This document shows positions 43,826 through 55,643 of a stretch of 64,000 bases of DNA, piece by piece. The notes beneath the pieces were generated by a model. It saw only the letters and a program-made list of their open reading frames with translations. It was not told the DNA's origin and searched no databases. The DNA comes from Tubulanus polymorphus (taxonomy: Eukaryota; Nemertea; Palaeonemertea; Tubulaniformes; Tubulanidae), in the NCBI RefSeq assembly GCF_964204645.1, contig NC_134031.1:10270501-10334500 (forward strand). The letters run 5' to 3'. Position 1 is the first letter of the stretch. Every line of letters begins with the position of its first letter. The position numbers were made by a program, and so were the translations under genes.

Positions 43826-44280
43826 CAGAGCTGCCAACCTAGATTTTATCTTTTGCTGAACACATGTCCAAGTTTATCAGTATTTTCAAAAATTTTCCAG
43901 TATTCCCAAATTTTCAAACCTGAAGACGTTTTCAAAATCAGTATTGAGGTTTCAAAAATCTGTATTAAGGTAAATTACGTCGAACAAAACTTTTGTTTTC
44001 AGACTGAACTAGTGTGCCATCTTCATCTTAGTACAGATGACGTACTAGTACAGTGTCCCATTGAGTATAATTTGAGTTGACAAGAATGATTCTAAGAGAT
44101 TTAAAAGAGAACGATACAATTTTCCATAAAAAAGGTTAAGTTTTTCCGTTACTAGTCAAATTTTTTTTGAGTATTCTCAGGTGAATGAAAATTCGTGACA
44201 ATTTTCTAAAAACAGAACGCTGTATTTTCACACGATTTTACTGAACAGTTTCGGGAAAATCAGACTGGTTGGCAGCTCTG
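43826..44280. mobile_element. hAT-like MITE with 14-bp perfect TIRs
   Basis: CAGAGCTGCCAACC at 43826 and GGTTGGCAGCTCTG at 44267-44280. Flanks are TATGCC (43820-43825) and TGTGCC (44281-44286), a 6-bp near-repeat. 455 bp, no transposase. Confidence 0.7.
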
Positions 44281-44286
44281 TGTGCC

Positions 44287-45295
44287 TGATTCAGACATTT
44301 AAAATGGATTTCGAAAGACTCATGGCAACCACATGCAGAGTTTCTAAAGAACTGATAAGTTGTGATTGTCAGATAATTCTGGAAAAAAGAAATGTTGGCA
44401 GGATATTCTGGACAGAAAGTTGGCAGAAAATTCTGGACAGAAATTTCTGGAAATATTTCCACAATCCTGTGAAGCACCAATTCTGGACATATCTGTTTTT
44501 AAAAGCTTTTGCGTTAGTCTTATGTTTTTTCGTCGCCAAATGACGCTGTATGTCAGTTATACCGCCGTGCGCTATGTTAATATCAACTCCACAGTCCGTA
44601 CAAAACGAGTGTTTCGAGCTCTTCGAGGCCTTCATGCAGGGGAATTTAACAGTGTAACTACTCCGAAACGTTTGCGTACCGGTCGGCCTCTTTCTTTTAT
44701 TCGCTGGTTCATTGTTATTAGGGTCTTCATCGCTTAAATCCATCAAACCATCGCCGAATTCGTCACGACTTCTGTCGGCAGCCGCCATTATAAGTCACAC
44801 TAATTACAGCCGAGAACCGATGCGAATGGTTGGCGAAGGGAGATCGTGTTTGCAAATCTTTTATAATTTAATTTGTTTATCATCGACCAAATAAATAAAG
44901 CAGAATCGTGAATTGATAGACGAATAAAATAACTTCAGTCGGGTTATTGCAAAAAATTCCGCGCTTGCAAGCAACGTTGATATATGTTACAGCAGATGCA
45001 CTGTTGTGTTGTACTGTATAGTAAGGCGCTCGCGCAGTGTATAGGTTGCCACGGTGACAGCCGGCGCCAGGCGCGTGTATGTCAGCTCACACCAGCGGTC
45101 AGTGTACACAAACTGCTCGAACAAATCAAATCATCTTTCGTCATTTTTAAAGAATATCGTAACGACGCTAGAATTTTCCGTAGAACGTAATGAAAATAAA
45201 CTAAAATCGTAATTTTGAACACCCAATCGTAACATCGTAATTTGTAATGTCAATCCGTAATGATTACGGGAAAATCGTAACAGTTGGCAGGTCTG
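44287..45295 (-). mobile_element. hAT-like element remnant with BED-finger exon
   Basis: The minus-strand 5' end at 45295 is CAGACCTGCCAACTGTTACG, a variant of the MITE ends at 43826. About six subterminal (A)TCGTAA copies lie between 45155 and 45280, like hAT transposase-binding repeats. The left end is not identified. Confidence 0.6.
44369..44788 (-). CDS. BED zinc-finger N-terminal fragment of a hAT-type transposase
   Basis: The ATG at 44788 opens an intact 139-codon frame. Residues 1-40 are acidic then basic (SDEDPNNNEPANKRKRP, a probable nuclear signal). Residues about 48-95 form a BED-type finger: an FPCM aromatic edge, CTDC, then RHLATKKH giving the two His. BED fingers bind DNA in hAT transposases and their domesticated relatives. 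After about residue 97 the frame runs into a repeat (ATTCTGGACAGAAA-like) with no RNase-H-like catalytic core, so the rest of the transposase is deleted. The frame could still be a translatable DNA-binding fragment. Confidence 0.65.
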   Translation of the reverse strand: MAAADRSRDEFGDGLMDLSDEDPNNNEPANKRKRPTGTQTFRSSYTVKFPCMKASKSSKHSFCTDCGVDINIAHGGITDIQRHLATKKHKTNAKAFKNRYVQNWCFTGLWKYFQKFLSRIFCQLSVQNILPTFLFSRII

Positions 45296-47576
45296 AGACT
45301 GACAAAAGTTTACACTGGTTTATATATCAAGCAGTGACAAAATCATTCATGTTAATTACACTATTTCAACTGTAGTCAAGTCTTGTGCAATAACATACGT
45401 TTTCTGAATACAATACAATGGATACAACATAGAATCAAATATAAAGATGAAAAAATATAAAGATGATACAGTATGAACTGAATTATCAAATGGAACCAAA
45501 AAATGGAAGGAAACACGGATGGATGGGCGGATGAGATGATCCTTATGGGCATCTGCATCTCGATGGCAACACATATGTGACCTGAACTTATACAGAGTAA
45601 ACTATTCTCATACACAAATGACCCTTGACACTGCTTTTGTGAACTAGGGGTCCAGGGACACCATCATAAGAAACTGTGAAATGATAAGAATTAATGTTAT
45701 GAGAAAACTTTTAGAAAATAACTAATAAGACGACTTTTAAGTTTATGCTGATAAACTCTGCATCTTTAAACAAAAGTTAGAAATGCAATGAAATGTCTAT
45801 CCTTTTATGAATAACCCATCATTGAAATTACATAATTTGATATAGTTATTTCAGAAATTACATAGTTTTATTAATCAGTCTTGTTGATGTAATCGTGATA
45901 TTTCTAAGTGATTAGGTATATGATATTTGGCTTTAATACTTCATCACAGTAGTATTCAGTATGTTGCTGGGATATCGTTTCACATTTTTTGTCCCATAAG
46001 TCAGACTGCTTTTGGCCATCTCATCAGATTGATAAAGAAGCCAGGTATTGTGTTATACTACCATACAAAAGCTTCAAATATCCCTGTGTTTTCTTGCAAG
46101 TATTGTGTCCCTGAACCAAAAATTGAGATATATATTGTAAACTAACAAACGTGACACAAAAATGGTGGTCAGGGATGGTCCCATCAGTCACGCTGAGCCT
46201 CAAGTATCGATTGTATCAGAATGGAGCTAGATAGTTTAGACAACTTTGGATTGATCTTTTGCAATAATGGTCATTTAAACTTTGACAGTAGTGACATCAA
46301 GTAAACTTATGACATTAGGAGTGAATGAAGCACTAAACAGATAGAGATTTTACCAAATGTCCCATAAGTCACACTGGAATTGACCATAGGGTATTGAAAC
46401 TTCACGAAGCAGTAGTTCATAATCATAGCCACGGAATAGTGCTGAAAGATAAAACTTCCAATTTTTGAAGGAGGGGTCCACTGGGTGGGGTCAATTTTGG
46501 GGGGCCAGCGCACAAAGACCCCCTATAAAGTCAGAATACTCACAATTTCGTGTTACATTGTCAATATTTCATAAATAAAGACACCGTAGATTACTACATC
46601 CAACCTTTATTATGGTTCTTATTACAGTCTAAATGTTTGAATCATCATCAAAATCCCAGAATATCAAATTTACGGGGCGTTTTTTAGGTCAAAATTTTTC
46701 AAAATATCAAAATGAGAAATTACTTTCGGGTTTGGATTCTTGAGCATCAGCAGTTACTTTGCGTTAAGAACAACGGCTCAACGCGATGCTAGGCGCTAGT
46801 GATAAAAAAACTTTAAATGCGAGATAAGTCAGGCTGTTGACTACAGTCCCCTACCGCAGTTCCCCAGTGTTTCGACTACAGCCACCTGCAAGTTAAGGGT
46901 TAAGGATCCACATAAATGCCAAGTGAGCGAAAAAAAACATTTACCAGTCATCCTGTGAGAGCTTTGAAGGATTATCAATTATTCGGTAAGGAACTGTAAG
47001 ATTTCCATCTTTCTGCCGTTGAATTAAAACTTCATTGTCACGTTTTGTTCCTCTGCTTCGTTTTTCCTCAGTACTGATAAACCTTAAAAATAAAACAAGC
47101 TTAAATTCTTAAAATGTACTTTCAAGTATTAAAAAATTTGAGAATCATTAGAGAGACATTAAACTCAGTAATAACAATCAGCTGACTCTGGGGTAACACC
47201 AATAACATAATACTAATCAGAAGTTGATAAGGTCAATTCATGATAATACTTAACTAAACCAGTTTGGTTTAGTGAGAAAGATATAGTCCGGATATTATGT
47301 TATCCAGCCTATCACATAATAAAAGCTCATCACAAGTAATTTACAATTTGGTTCCATTATTTTGGGTATAAATACCCCTAAAACATCATAAACCAGCTTT
47401 ATGAAAGGGAATGTGATGTTAACTGCAATATTTACAAGCATAATTTGCAATGCGATCACTGATTGGCTGGCTTGTTGAAACAGACCTGATCAACCCAAAA
47501 TTTCAGTATTTTCATCACTATTAATTTCAGTATTGTCTAATGGCTGACAGCAATTTTGTTGATGGTATCAGTATTT
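45296..47576. other. Mostly unassigned DNA
   Basis: It holds a stray H1 3'-end fragment (CTAGGGGTCCAGGGACACCA at 45644-45663). No gene is supported; the short open frames have no motifs. Confidence 0.5.
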
Positions 47577-48262
47577 CAGGGATGAGAACGCCGACCTGTA
47601 AAATCCGCGGGTTATTTTTCTTGAATGACATACGCGAAGCTATTTGGGGGGGGTTTGGGGGCCCTCCCCCAAGAAAATTTTAGAAATTAAATACGTTTTC
47701 CGAGCACTTAGAGCGATCTCGAACCCATGAACGACTATTATATTTTGGAAGGTAATGGCTAGTTCCAATGTGGTACATCCTCATTTGGTGACATTCAGCA
47801 TCTCATGCATTACGGGTCGAGCCCTGAATTATTGCAGTAAAAATGCGCCGATGAATGCTCACTAAAAATCATCACCAAGTAGTGTATAATATCCGAAAGC
47901 GTTCGCCACACACACGCAGCAACAGTAAGTAGACCTATATACGTTACTACTGTTGCTGTGCGTGCGTGTCTGCAACCGATCGATAAAATACATACAAACT
48001 CATCGTAGTACAAATGTACATACAAAATCACTGTGTTGCAATGAATATGCATTGAGATGCGATACTTTTACGTGACGATAAGTAAAACAGGCACTGAACG
48101 CTTTTACGGTTCACCTGATTACCGATCGCGCCGGACCAATTGAGTGAGATCATCACCCCCCCCCCATACTTTTACATCATTTTTGGACTATTTGGAAAAT
48201 TGATATTTTTCAATACTGAAATCCGCGGGAAACCGCGGATCCGCGGGGAATTCTCATCTCTG
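47577..48262. mobile_element. hAT-like non-autonomous element with perfect 6-bp target duplication
   Basis: 686 bp, ends CAGGGATGAGAAC and TTCTCATCTCTG (one mismatch). GTATTT repeats exactly at 47571-47576 and 48263-48268. It is related to the 27956-28150 fragment. CCGCGGATCCGCGG near the right end is an extra palindrome. Confidence 0.8.
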
Positions 48263-49440
48263 GTATTTGTCCAATGTCCTTGTTGAGGGGTTATAGACAG
48301 TGGCCCACCATGCTATGGCACTTCACCGCCATGCGAATGAAATACGCCATCTTAAACAATTTTGCAATAAAAAAAAATGATCAGTTTATTTACTTATCAA
48401 GAGGAAAAACAACAGCAGAGATAAAGTTGGGTGGAACTAAAAAAGGAGACAATGAAGCACAGGTATTAACAAAAATTAGACACCAGCCCAAAATTTGTCA
48501 AAAGAAATGTCAAAAGAAGAGAAAAGAGAATATTTGAGAATCAAAAAGTAGACTCAAGAAAAAATCAATCACATCAGAAAAATAAGTGTGAGAAAGAAAA
48601 GGACAGAGAATGAAAAAGATCCGCAACACAAAATTCCCCAAATAATGATTCAAAATCAAGAACTTTAGAATGAAACTAGAAAACTTCATACATGTGGTCG
48701 GTTCTCCAGCCCCGGTAGGTTTGAATGACAAAGATCATTTTTCATTGACTGGCTGTGTTTATAAGCAACAGTACTAACAGAGACACTGGGGCTGGCACGA
48801 ACGAATACCTCAGATCAATCTTTACTGATCGTCTAATGAATACATTTGAACGTAGAATAAAATAAAATGGAATTCGATGAATTGGAATTTTTTGCTCAAT
48901 AAAGTAAAATTTTATTGAATTTGCAATTCGTGCACATGGCTAATTTGCCTATCAAGGTCATCTATCCGATTTGAGAAAAAGCAATTTTTCCCAAACAATT
49001 GTCAAGGATTCAGATGTGCAAACTTCCTCTCAAAAACCAAATTGACTAATGGTCACAGGAATTGGTCTTGAAATACAATTTTGAATCTTAAAATAAAACC
49101 CGCAAATAAAACAGCCGTTGATACCGCGGAATCAACTGAACACCTGATGATTTCAGCGGCTAAGCCAATCATAGAGAAGACAATGCTTTCTGAATGACGT
49201 TTTAAACTGACAGCTTTGCGTTCAGATTTTCGAGAAAAACCTGATGTTAATTTTAACGAGGCCCTTTCTCAAAATTCGGCACGCTTGAATGCACGATTTG
49301 TATCATGAATATATGCCCAGGTTGCACAGTGAAAAAGATTTTCATCTGGAAACCATCTGGTCAATTTAATTCGCTCCATTTGTATAGAAATAGGCTCAGT
49401 GTACGGCTGGCCTAAAAATCAAAATCACTTCCCGATGATG
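48263..49440. other. Unassigned intergenic DNA
   Basis: No gene is supported. The frame at 48274-48537 is lysine-rich by composition only. Confidence 0.45.
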
Positions 49441-49700
49441 TTATTAGGGTTTCTGCTGCTTTCGCAGAAACCCTATTGTAATTCTGCTGATTATAATTAT
49501 TATTACTATTATTATTATTAGGGTTTTTCTGACTTTCGTCGAAAACCCTCCTGTAATTCTGTTGATTATTATCATTATTAAAAACATATCTTCCACTTTT
49601 TTTCATCACATAAAATTCATCTTCTCTTGGATTCGACAACTAACAGCTACTTAACAGAATGTAGAATTCTGATAGAAATATAACAGACTTTCCCTCCGCG
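49441..49700. repeat. Hairpin-plus-(ATT)n family, two hairpins
   Basis: AGGGTTTCTGC/GCAGAAACCCT at 49445-49474 and a weaker AGGGTTTTTCTGACTTTCGTCG at 49520, each followed by ATT-type repeats. Downstream sequence is related to 30010-30120. Confidence 0.7.
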
Positions 49701-50362
49701 TAGATTCTATCAATGCACTCTGCACTCTATTTTAAACTTAAAATTACTTTCCAGACAGCTAACACCGGCGGAAATATACTACGCCTGTGATCGGCTACCG
49801 GTATGTCCCTTCAGGTGTTCCGTACTTCTGCATACGGTATACCTGAATGTGCCGATGAAACGATAATACATCCAAGGAATGCTCCGATATCGGGTCCAAG
49901 TTCAACAGTTTACGAGGCCGGTGTTCACGAGTCCGACAGGTTTACAGGCATTTGGTTGTTGTAACCTCTTTTATATTATTGATTTCCTGTTATTCTGGTT
50001 ATTTTATTTAACTATATTGCTGATCTGTTCATGTAAACAAAATCGCCAATAAATACATTTTGAATTGATCAAGTTTAAATCAAGGTCGTTGAGTCGAGGG
50101 TGGCTACTAGAATTATGTTCGACTACATTCAGAGAGAGAAGAAACAACAGAAAAGTATCAGGTGATTATCGATAGCCAACTACTACGGAACACACAGACA
50201 GTTGACAAACAGTGTTAGGCCTGTGTTGGTTGGTGCGCACTGGGACTAAAACATACTGGTTGGTCAGAGTTGGTTCGGTTGTGAGAAGTGTGGAAACTAA
50301 GAAACCTACCGGTATTAATTTGTCTATAGGCCTATTATAGTAGCCAATACCATTTTAAGTAC

Positions 50363-50704
50363 GAAGACGTTACCCATACCGTACTCGATTGTACAGTGAT
50401 CTCCACAGGTTAGCCGTACGTGAATTCCCTCTGCCCATGCTTCAATAATCTACGTGTACACGCATGCATCAAAGAATAGGGATAGGGTAGGGTTAGGTAA
50501 AGATAAATGTAAATTAATTTATAAACCCTGCAGTTGAGAAATGTGGCTCAGTGGGTAAATCACTGGACTACCGTCGGATTTATTTTCACTTGGTTTCGAA
50601 TCCCAATATTACGAGTCAGAATTCTACTGCATTGCGCATGCGTTAACATACTTATATAGGCTAATCTGTGAAAATTACTGTACATTCATGTAGGGGTAAC
50701 AACA
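50363..50704. mobile_element. Mutator-like MITE with tRNA-like core, copy b
   Basis: Paralogue of 39629-39965, flanked by CATTTTAAGTA and CATTTTAGGTA. The core TGGCTCAGTGGGTAAATC and GGTTTCGAATCC are kept, better at the A-box than in copy a. Confidence 0.6.
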
Positions 50705-50893
50705 TCATTTTAGGTATTGAGTGAGCTACCTACCATGTACTACAAACACAACTTTTTCGCTCTCGTTGGCCCTACACTGATGTTACTATACTGGTGTCAT
50801 TATAACATGGATAGGATTGGGTCAGGAGTAGCCTAAAATCTAATTCAGTATATTCACTTTTCACTCGATATTATTAAAACAATGCAGTATGCC

Positions 50894-51302
50894 TAAAGGT
50901 AGGGGCACGTGTATTTTTTCAACCGATCGCCCAAAAAATTCGCTCGTGTGGCCACTCACGGTGATGACGATTTCGTCGGCTGACTCGATCGCCCGTATCA
51001 TACATGTTTAATATTTTCGCCCGATTATTTACGCCGGCGATCGGATCGCCCGCAAATTCGCTCATCTGCCCACACTCAGCGAATTCCGACGAGCGATCCA
51101 TTTTTCATTTTTATCAACCAATAGGATGCATTGTTGATATCATGTGAGTTGTTAACTCTCTTCCACTAAGTACCGGTCGCTGACCGAATTTCGGTTTCAT
51201 CACTACGTGTGCCCACTCTAATCGGGCATATAAATTCGGCGGCGAATTCACTGGCGAATCGTCGCGATCGAGCGAAAGAATACGCTTGTGTGTCCCCTAC
51301 CT
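50894..51302. mobile_element. hAT-like MITE in copy b only
   Basis: Ends (G)GTAGGGGCACGTGTATT and, reversed, (G)GTAGGGGACACACAAGCGTATT. Flanks CCTAAAG and CTTAAAG resemble an imperfect 7-8-bp duplication. Copy a has no insertion at the matching place (about 40170-40345). The interior is rich in CGATCG and GCGAATT words. Confidence 0.6.
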
Positions 51303-52115
51303 TAAAGTATTCGCACAGAGAAAGGCTAATTGAGCCATGTGATTAAATTTTGCTCAAGCCTTGTCTGCTGACCTGACATTTAAAGTCAAACCTAGATCCA
51401 AAACGTTCATGTGATCAAGGCTTGTATACAAGAAAAGGCCTGTACATTTTGCTGTACGTAGGTTTGGTATACCTATTTCTCCAATCTCGACAGATGAGTG
51501 TAGGGTACAGCTGAACGCATTATACCAATGGGAATAGGGCCTATTGATTGGGCTTATTATTTCCTGCTTTACAATATTGAAATAAGCCAATGTTCATTCA
51601 AATATCCAACATCGGTGAAAGTTTGAATACTGTATACATGTATATAGGTTTTCATGGTCTAAAGATAAATGGTCAAGGGCAGTCAGTCAACACCAACTCT
51701 CTTCGACCGATGTTGCATCACACCATACGGTCTGAATCTTTCAACTCAAGCAAAGCGATTAACACGATCGACATAACACTGGAATAGTTTGCAGTGGCTA
51801 ACAGTTTATTCACTAGTGGAATAGGTTTGATATTTACGCACGTGTTGCAAGGTTTAAATTGTTTATCAGTATAGAATAAGTAATCCATAAAAGCCAAAAT
51901 CAACATCGGCCGAATACCCAGCCCAAAGCAATTCATAATCAATCGAGTGAATCTACAATACAATATATGTATTTATTCAAAAATTTCAATAAAAAGATTG
52001 ATTCCTTGAAATCTATTCTAAATCCCAATACGTTACTATATCAGTAAATGTATTCAACACCTATTGACTCAGCCAATTCTTAAGATGAGTTTCTTAATAG
52101 AACAGATCCATTTTT

Positions 52116-53365
52116 AGCCCACTTGGGACTTTAGTCCCAGCGGGCAATTGCGTTAATTTTTCGTCCATCCGTTCGTCCGTCCGTAGACGTAATCCAGTTA
52201 TTTCGGGAAGTTTTGAAGACACTTCAATGTAATGTCCTGATATTTGGGTTACACATGTATCTACTCTAGACAAATCTTCAGCCCAAAAACGGGCCCTGTC
52301 AGAATCAAGATGGCCGACTGGCAGCCAATGTTGTTTGCCAAAATCAGCACTTTTTATACATTTTGAGGGAAATTTTGAAGACGCTTTGATCAATTACCTT
52401 GATCTTTCCGATGTATGTGAATCCCCCTAGGGCCCATCAGCCTAACAAAAATTGGGTCGATCGGACTCAAGATGACCGTCCTATGACTTTTTTTAGTGAA
52501 CAAAAATGTCAATTTTGGCCCGAATTCTGAGTCCTGTAGCTCCCTACTGGTTTGCCAATTCTCATTGCAATTTGTGATGGGTATTCTTTGAAAAGGGATG
52601 TTTTATACCTGAGGCAGGTATTTCTGATCAGCCAATTATGACGCAATAAGCGGCCATCTTGGTGTCATCAGTACTCATTCATAGGTGGGAAAAAGTTTTT
52701 CCACATTATATTGATACCTAAGCGTATTTTGTTTGCCACAATCAATTAGAAACTTGTTGCACATAACGTGTTCTATGATTGTGGTCAGTTTCAAGGTCAT
52801 TGGTTTTGTATATGGCCACCAGGGGGCGTTGAATAATACAATATCTTAGTATTTCTATATTATATTCGTATTAATGCATATTTTGTAACCACAATCAATT
52901 GCAAAGTTGTATCTCATTACATCATCTATGATTGTGGCAAGTTTTAAGGCCATTAGTTACTATATATGGTCATCAGGGGGCGTTGAATAGTAGAATTACT
53001 TAGTATTTCCTTATTATATTGGTACCTAGGCATATTTTGTTACCATGATCAATTACAAAGTTATAGTTCGCGACATGTTCTAAGATTGTGGTGAGTTTCA
53101 AGGTCATTTGGTACTGAATATGGTCACCAGGGGCGTTGAATAGTAGAATAACTTAGAATTTCCATATCAAATTGGTAACGAGGCATATTTTGTTATCACA
53201 ATCAATTACAAAATCGTAGCTGCTGACATGTTCTATGATTGTGGTGAGTTTCAAGGTCATTGGTTTTTGTATATGGTCACCAGGGGGCATTGAATATTGA
53301 AATTGTTAGATTGTTGAGCATTTGGAACCACTTTCCAAGTGGGCATGGTGTCCCTGGACGCCTAG
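52116..53365 (+). mobile_element. Helentron-like element H1, full-length reference copy
   Basis: 1,250 bp. It starts AGCCCACTTGGGACTTTAG and ends CCAAGTGGGCATGGTGTCCC plus TGGACGCCTAG. The 5' repeat CCCACTTGG is subterminal at the 3' end (CCAAGTGGG) and is followed by a hairpin, GGTGTCC/GGACGCC. About 500 bp of single-copy sequence and four ~153-bp tandem units follow the 5' end (markers at about 52816, 52972, 53124 and 53279). Copy a of the segmental duplication is uninterrupted here (42071, CCATTTTTAAGG), fixing both ends. The junctions are TTTTT|AGCCC and CCTAG|TTTAA. No protein is encoded. Confidence 0.8.
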
Positions 53366-53615
53366 TTTAAGCGTAGTGATACAAAATAAATGCTTGGTCT
53401 AATCAAATAATATTTATTGATTTTGCGTCCATGTAAGTTCGGTTTCAAAGCTGAATCACATTGGACGTTTACACAGTGGTTGTATATTAGGTTCAAATCT
53501 GTCAATACATTATATTTCATGTACCGGCATTTAAATGTTCAATAATTCCTACCAACCTGAATGGCATGGTGCGGATTTGCAGAAAACCCGTTATCGCTGC
53601 TTTGCAGCTATATTT

Positions 53616-53734
53616 AGGGTTTCTGCTGTCTTATTAGGGCTTCTGCTGCCTTCGCAGAAACCCTTTTGTATTCCTGCTGCTCATTATTATTATTATTATT
53701 AGGGTTTCTGCTGCCTTCGCTGCGGGTTTCAAGG
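53616..53734. repeat. Cluster of AGGGTTTCTGC hairpins with (ATT)n
   Basis: Partial and complete hairpins at about 53618, 53635-53664 and 53700, separated by ATT repeats. The last is truncated where the next repeat begins. Confidence 0.75.
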
Positions 53735-54350
53735 AGTAAGTTTAACAATATCTATTTTTCTTTACCAAATTAACCATGTATTTACTACGATAAATCTTTA
53801 GTGTACCGGGGAGTCGTAGGCCTAAACTAAACACGCCGAAGAGATATAGCAGAGAAAAGCTGTTATGTCGACGAGGTATCAAAATAAAAGAATGTATTAC
53901 TTTATTCGACCGCGGGCTTTAACCTCTATATCAATACCATCAATACTCTATATTTCCTACAGTACATACCGATCATTGTCAAATGCACAAGGTTTTTACT
54001 AAATACAAGTATATAACACACTCCTATCCGTATGCTGGACTCACACTTGACATTTGGAGTAAGCGTTCGCTGTGGGGGAAAGGAGATCGTTCGCTGTGTC
54101 GCTTGAAGTGTTTATCGAGTTTTACGCGACCTTAAGGCTTAAGGCCTACCGGTACTGACCTTTACTCTCTCAAACAAACACAGTATAAATGTTGCGGTTA
54201 TTAACGGACACATTGGACTGAACTTCAAAACAAAATTTACGATCTTTAGGAGGGTTTTTATTCAATAGGCCTACGACAAATCTGTCCGGATGTTAGGCCT
54301 ACGCATATACATAGGCCTACATAGGCTAGTAGCCTCTACTAGGTTAAAGC
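53735..54350. repeat. Dispersed repeat, partner of 60755-61365
   Basis: TTTTTCTTTACCAAATTAAC, GTACCGGGGAGTCGTAGGCC and GTTATGTCGACGAGGTATC are shared in the same order at over 90%. A third, inverted and diverged copy is at 28490-29130. Confidence 0.8.
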
Positions 54351-54573
54351 TAAATTCACTGTAAAGGAGGAATCAGATTTATTAAAATGCATGTTAATTA
54401 GTGATTAACTGGTTCTGACTTGCAACGATCAATCACAATTATCTATTTTATTGGCAAAAATGGAGATTTTTTTGAAAATTTCATCTGAGCAGACAGCTTT
54501 ATAAGCCAGACTTTTCATTTGAGTTTTTTCATCATAAATGAAACTGGAATTTCATTAAATCCTAATGAGTTAA

Positions 54574-54778
54574 GGCGGGGGTTGGCTTTGCGACGGCTTG
54601 TGACTCACTGCGACGCCATTCACTGCGACCGCCAGCGACCATTGTGTCACAATTACTCGCAGAACCTGGAGACTGGCAGAAACTAGTTGCACACAATCGT
54701 ATCGCAACCGACTTGCACCGAAACTTGCGATGCAACGCGAGGATCGCATCGCGTCACAAGGCCGACCTACGTCAGGCT
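54574..54778. mobile_element. 205-bp insertion with TTAA duplication, GCGA-rich
   Basis: Flanked by TTAA at 54570-54573 and 54779-54782. The related site in the inverted copy (about 28540-28560) reads straight through GAATTAAGTTACTG. The ends are weakly inverted (GGTTGGCTTTG versus GGTCGGCCTTG). The interior is full of GCGAC, TGCGA and TCGCA words. Confidence 0.6.
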
Positions 54779-54799
54779 TTAAGTTACTGCGGAGCCCCA

Positions 54800-55335
54800 G
54801 AAATATCTTTTTTTCGTTCAAAAGACCTTTCGCTTGAAAATTCTTTCGTCGGAACAAAATTTATTTCGTTCCAACCAATAATATTCTTTTCGATTGAACC
54901 AATTTGAAAAATCGTTAGAACAAAGTTGAACAAACTTTTTTTTTCCAAGCGAAAGGTTTTTCGTTCGAACAGAATCGTTTTAATTTGAACAGAATTTTCT
55001 TGTCAGAACATTAAGTTTTTGATTCGAACAAGTATATTGTAAAAAGTTTTTTCTCCGAACAAAAAGTATTAAGTATTTCGTTCAATCGAACAGAATTGTT
55101 TTCATTCAAACATTCGTTAGAAAAAATTGTTTTCGCTCAACCAAATTTTTTTGCCGGGACAAAAAGTTTTTCATTTCAACAATAACATAGCTTTTCATTC
55201 GAACACATTTTTTTGTCAGAATGAAGAAAGTTTTGGTTCAAACAAAAAGCGTATTGTTCAACTAAGCTGAATTGTTTTCACTCGAACAAGATTTTCTTGT
55301 CGGAACATTAAGTTTTTTGTTCGATCAGCGTGTTA
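54800..55335. repeat. Degenerate ~25-bp tandem repeat around TTCGTTCGAACA
   Basis: About twenty loosely spaced units containing TTTTTCGTTCGAACA or TTTTTTTGTCGGAACA, each with the near-palindrome TTCGTTCGAA. No coding meaning. Confidence 0.7.
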
Positions 55336-55643
55336 AGTTAGTTTTGGAAATTTACTCGGTCTGGTATATCTTGGATTACTGTGTATATCATTTGTCAGGA
55401 CATTAAACAGAAGACGACTTAGGATACTACCTTGCGCGACTCCACTAGTTAGACCAACTTATTCCAAGATGAGGCGTTCCGTTGATTTCGGCTACAAGTT
55501 TTCGTTCAGAGATAACTGCTGAGCCATTTGGGCGACCTATCATTGATACTGTTTCCTAATAGCCCGTTTAGTTAGTAATGGCTGATGTTGTGCCTTATCA
55601 AATGCTTTGTCGAAATCTACCGTTGAACAGAATTCTAAGACTG

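Larger units (their letters stand above)
49890..53615 (+). repeat. Segmental duplication, copy b
   Basis: Partner of 38860-42345. It carries two insertions absent from copy a (50894-51302 and 52116-53365) and lacks those at 39391-39605 and about 40915-41785. Confidence 0.8.
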
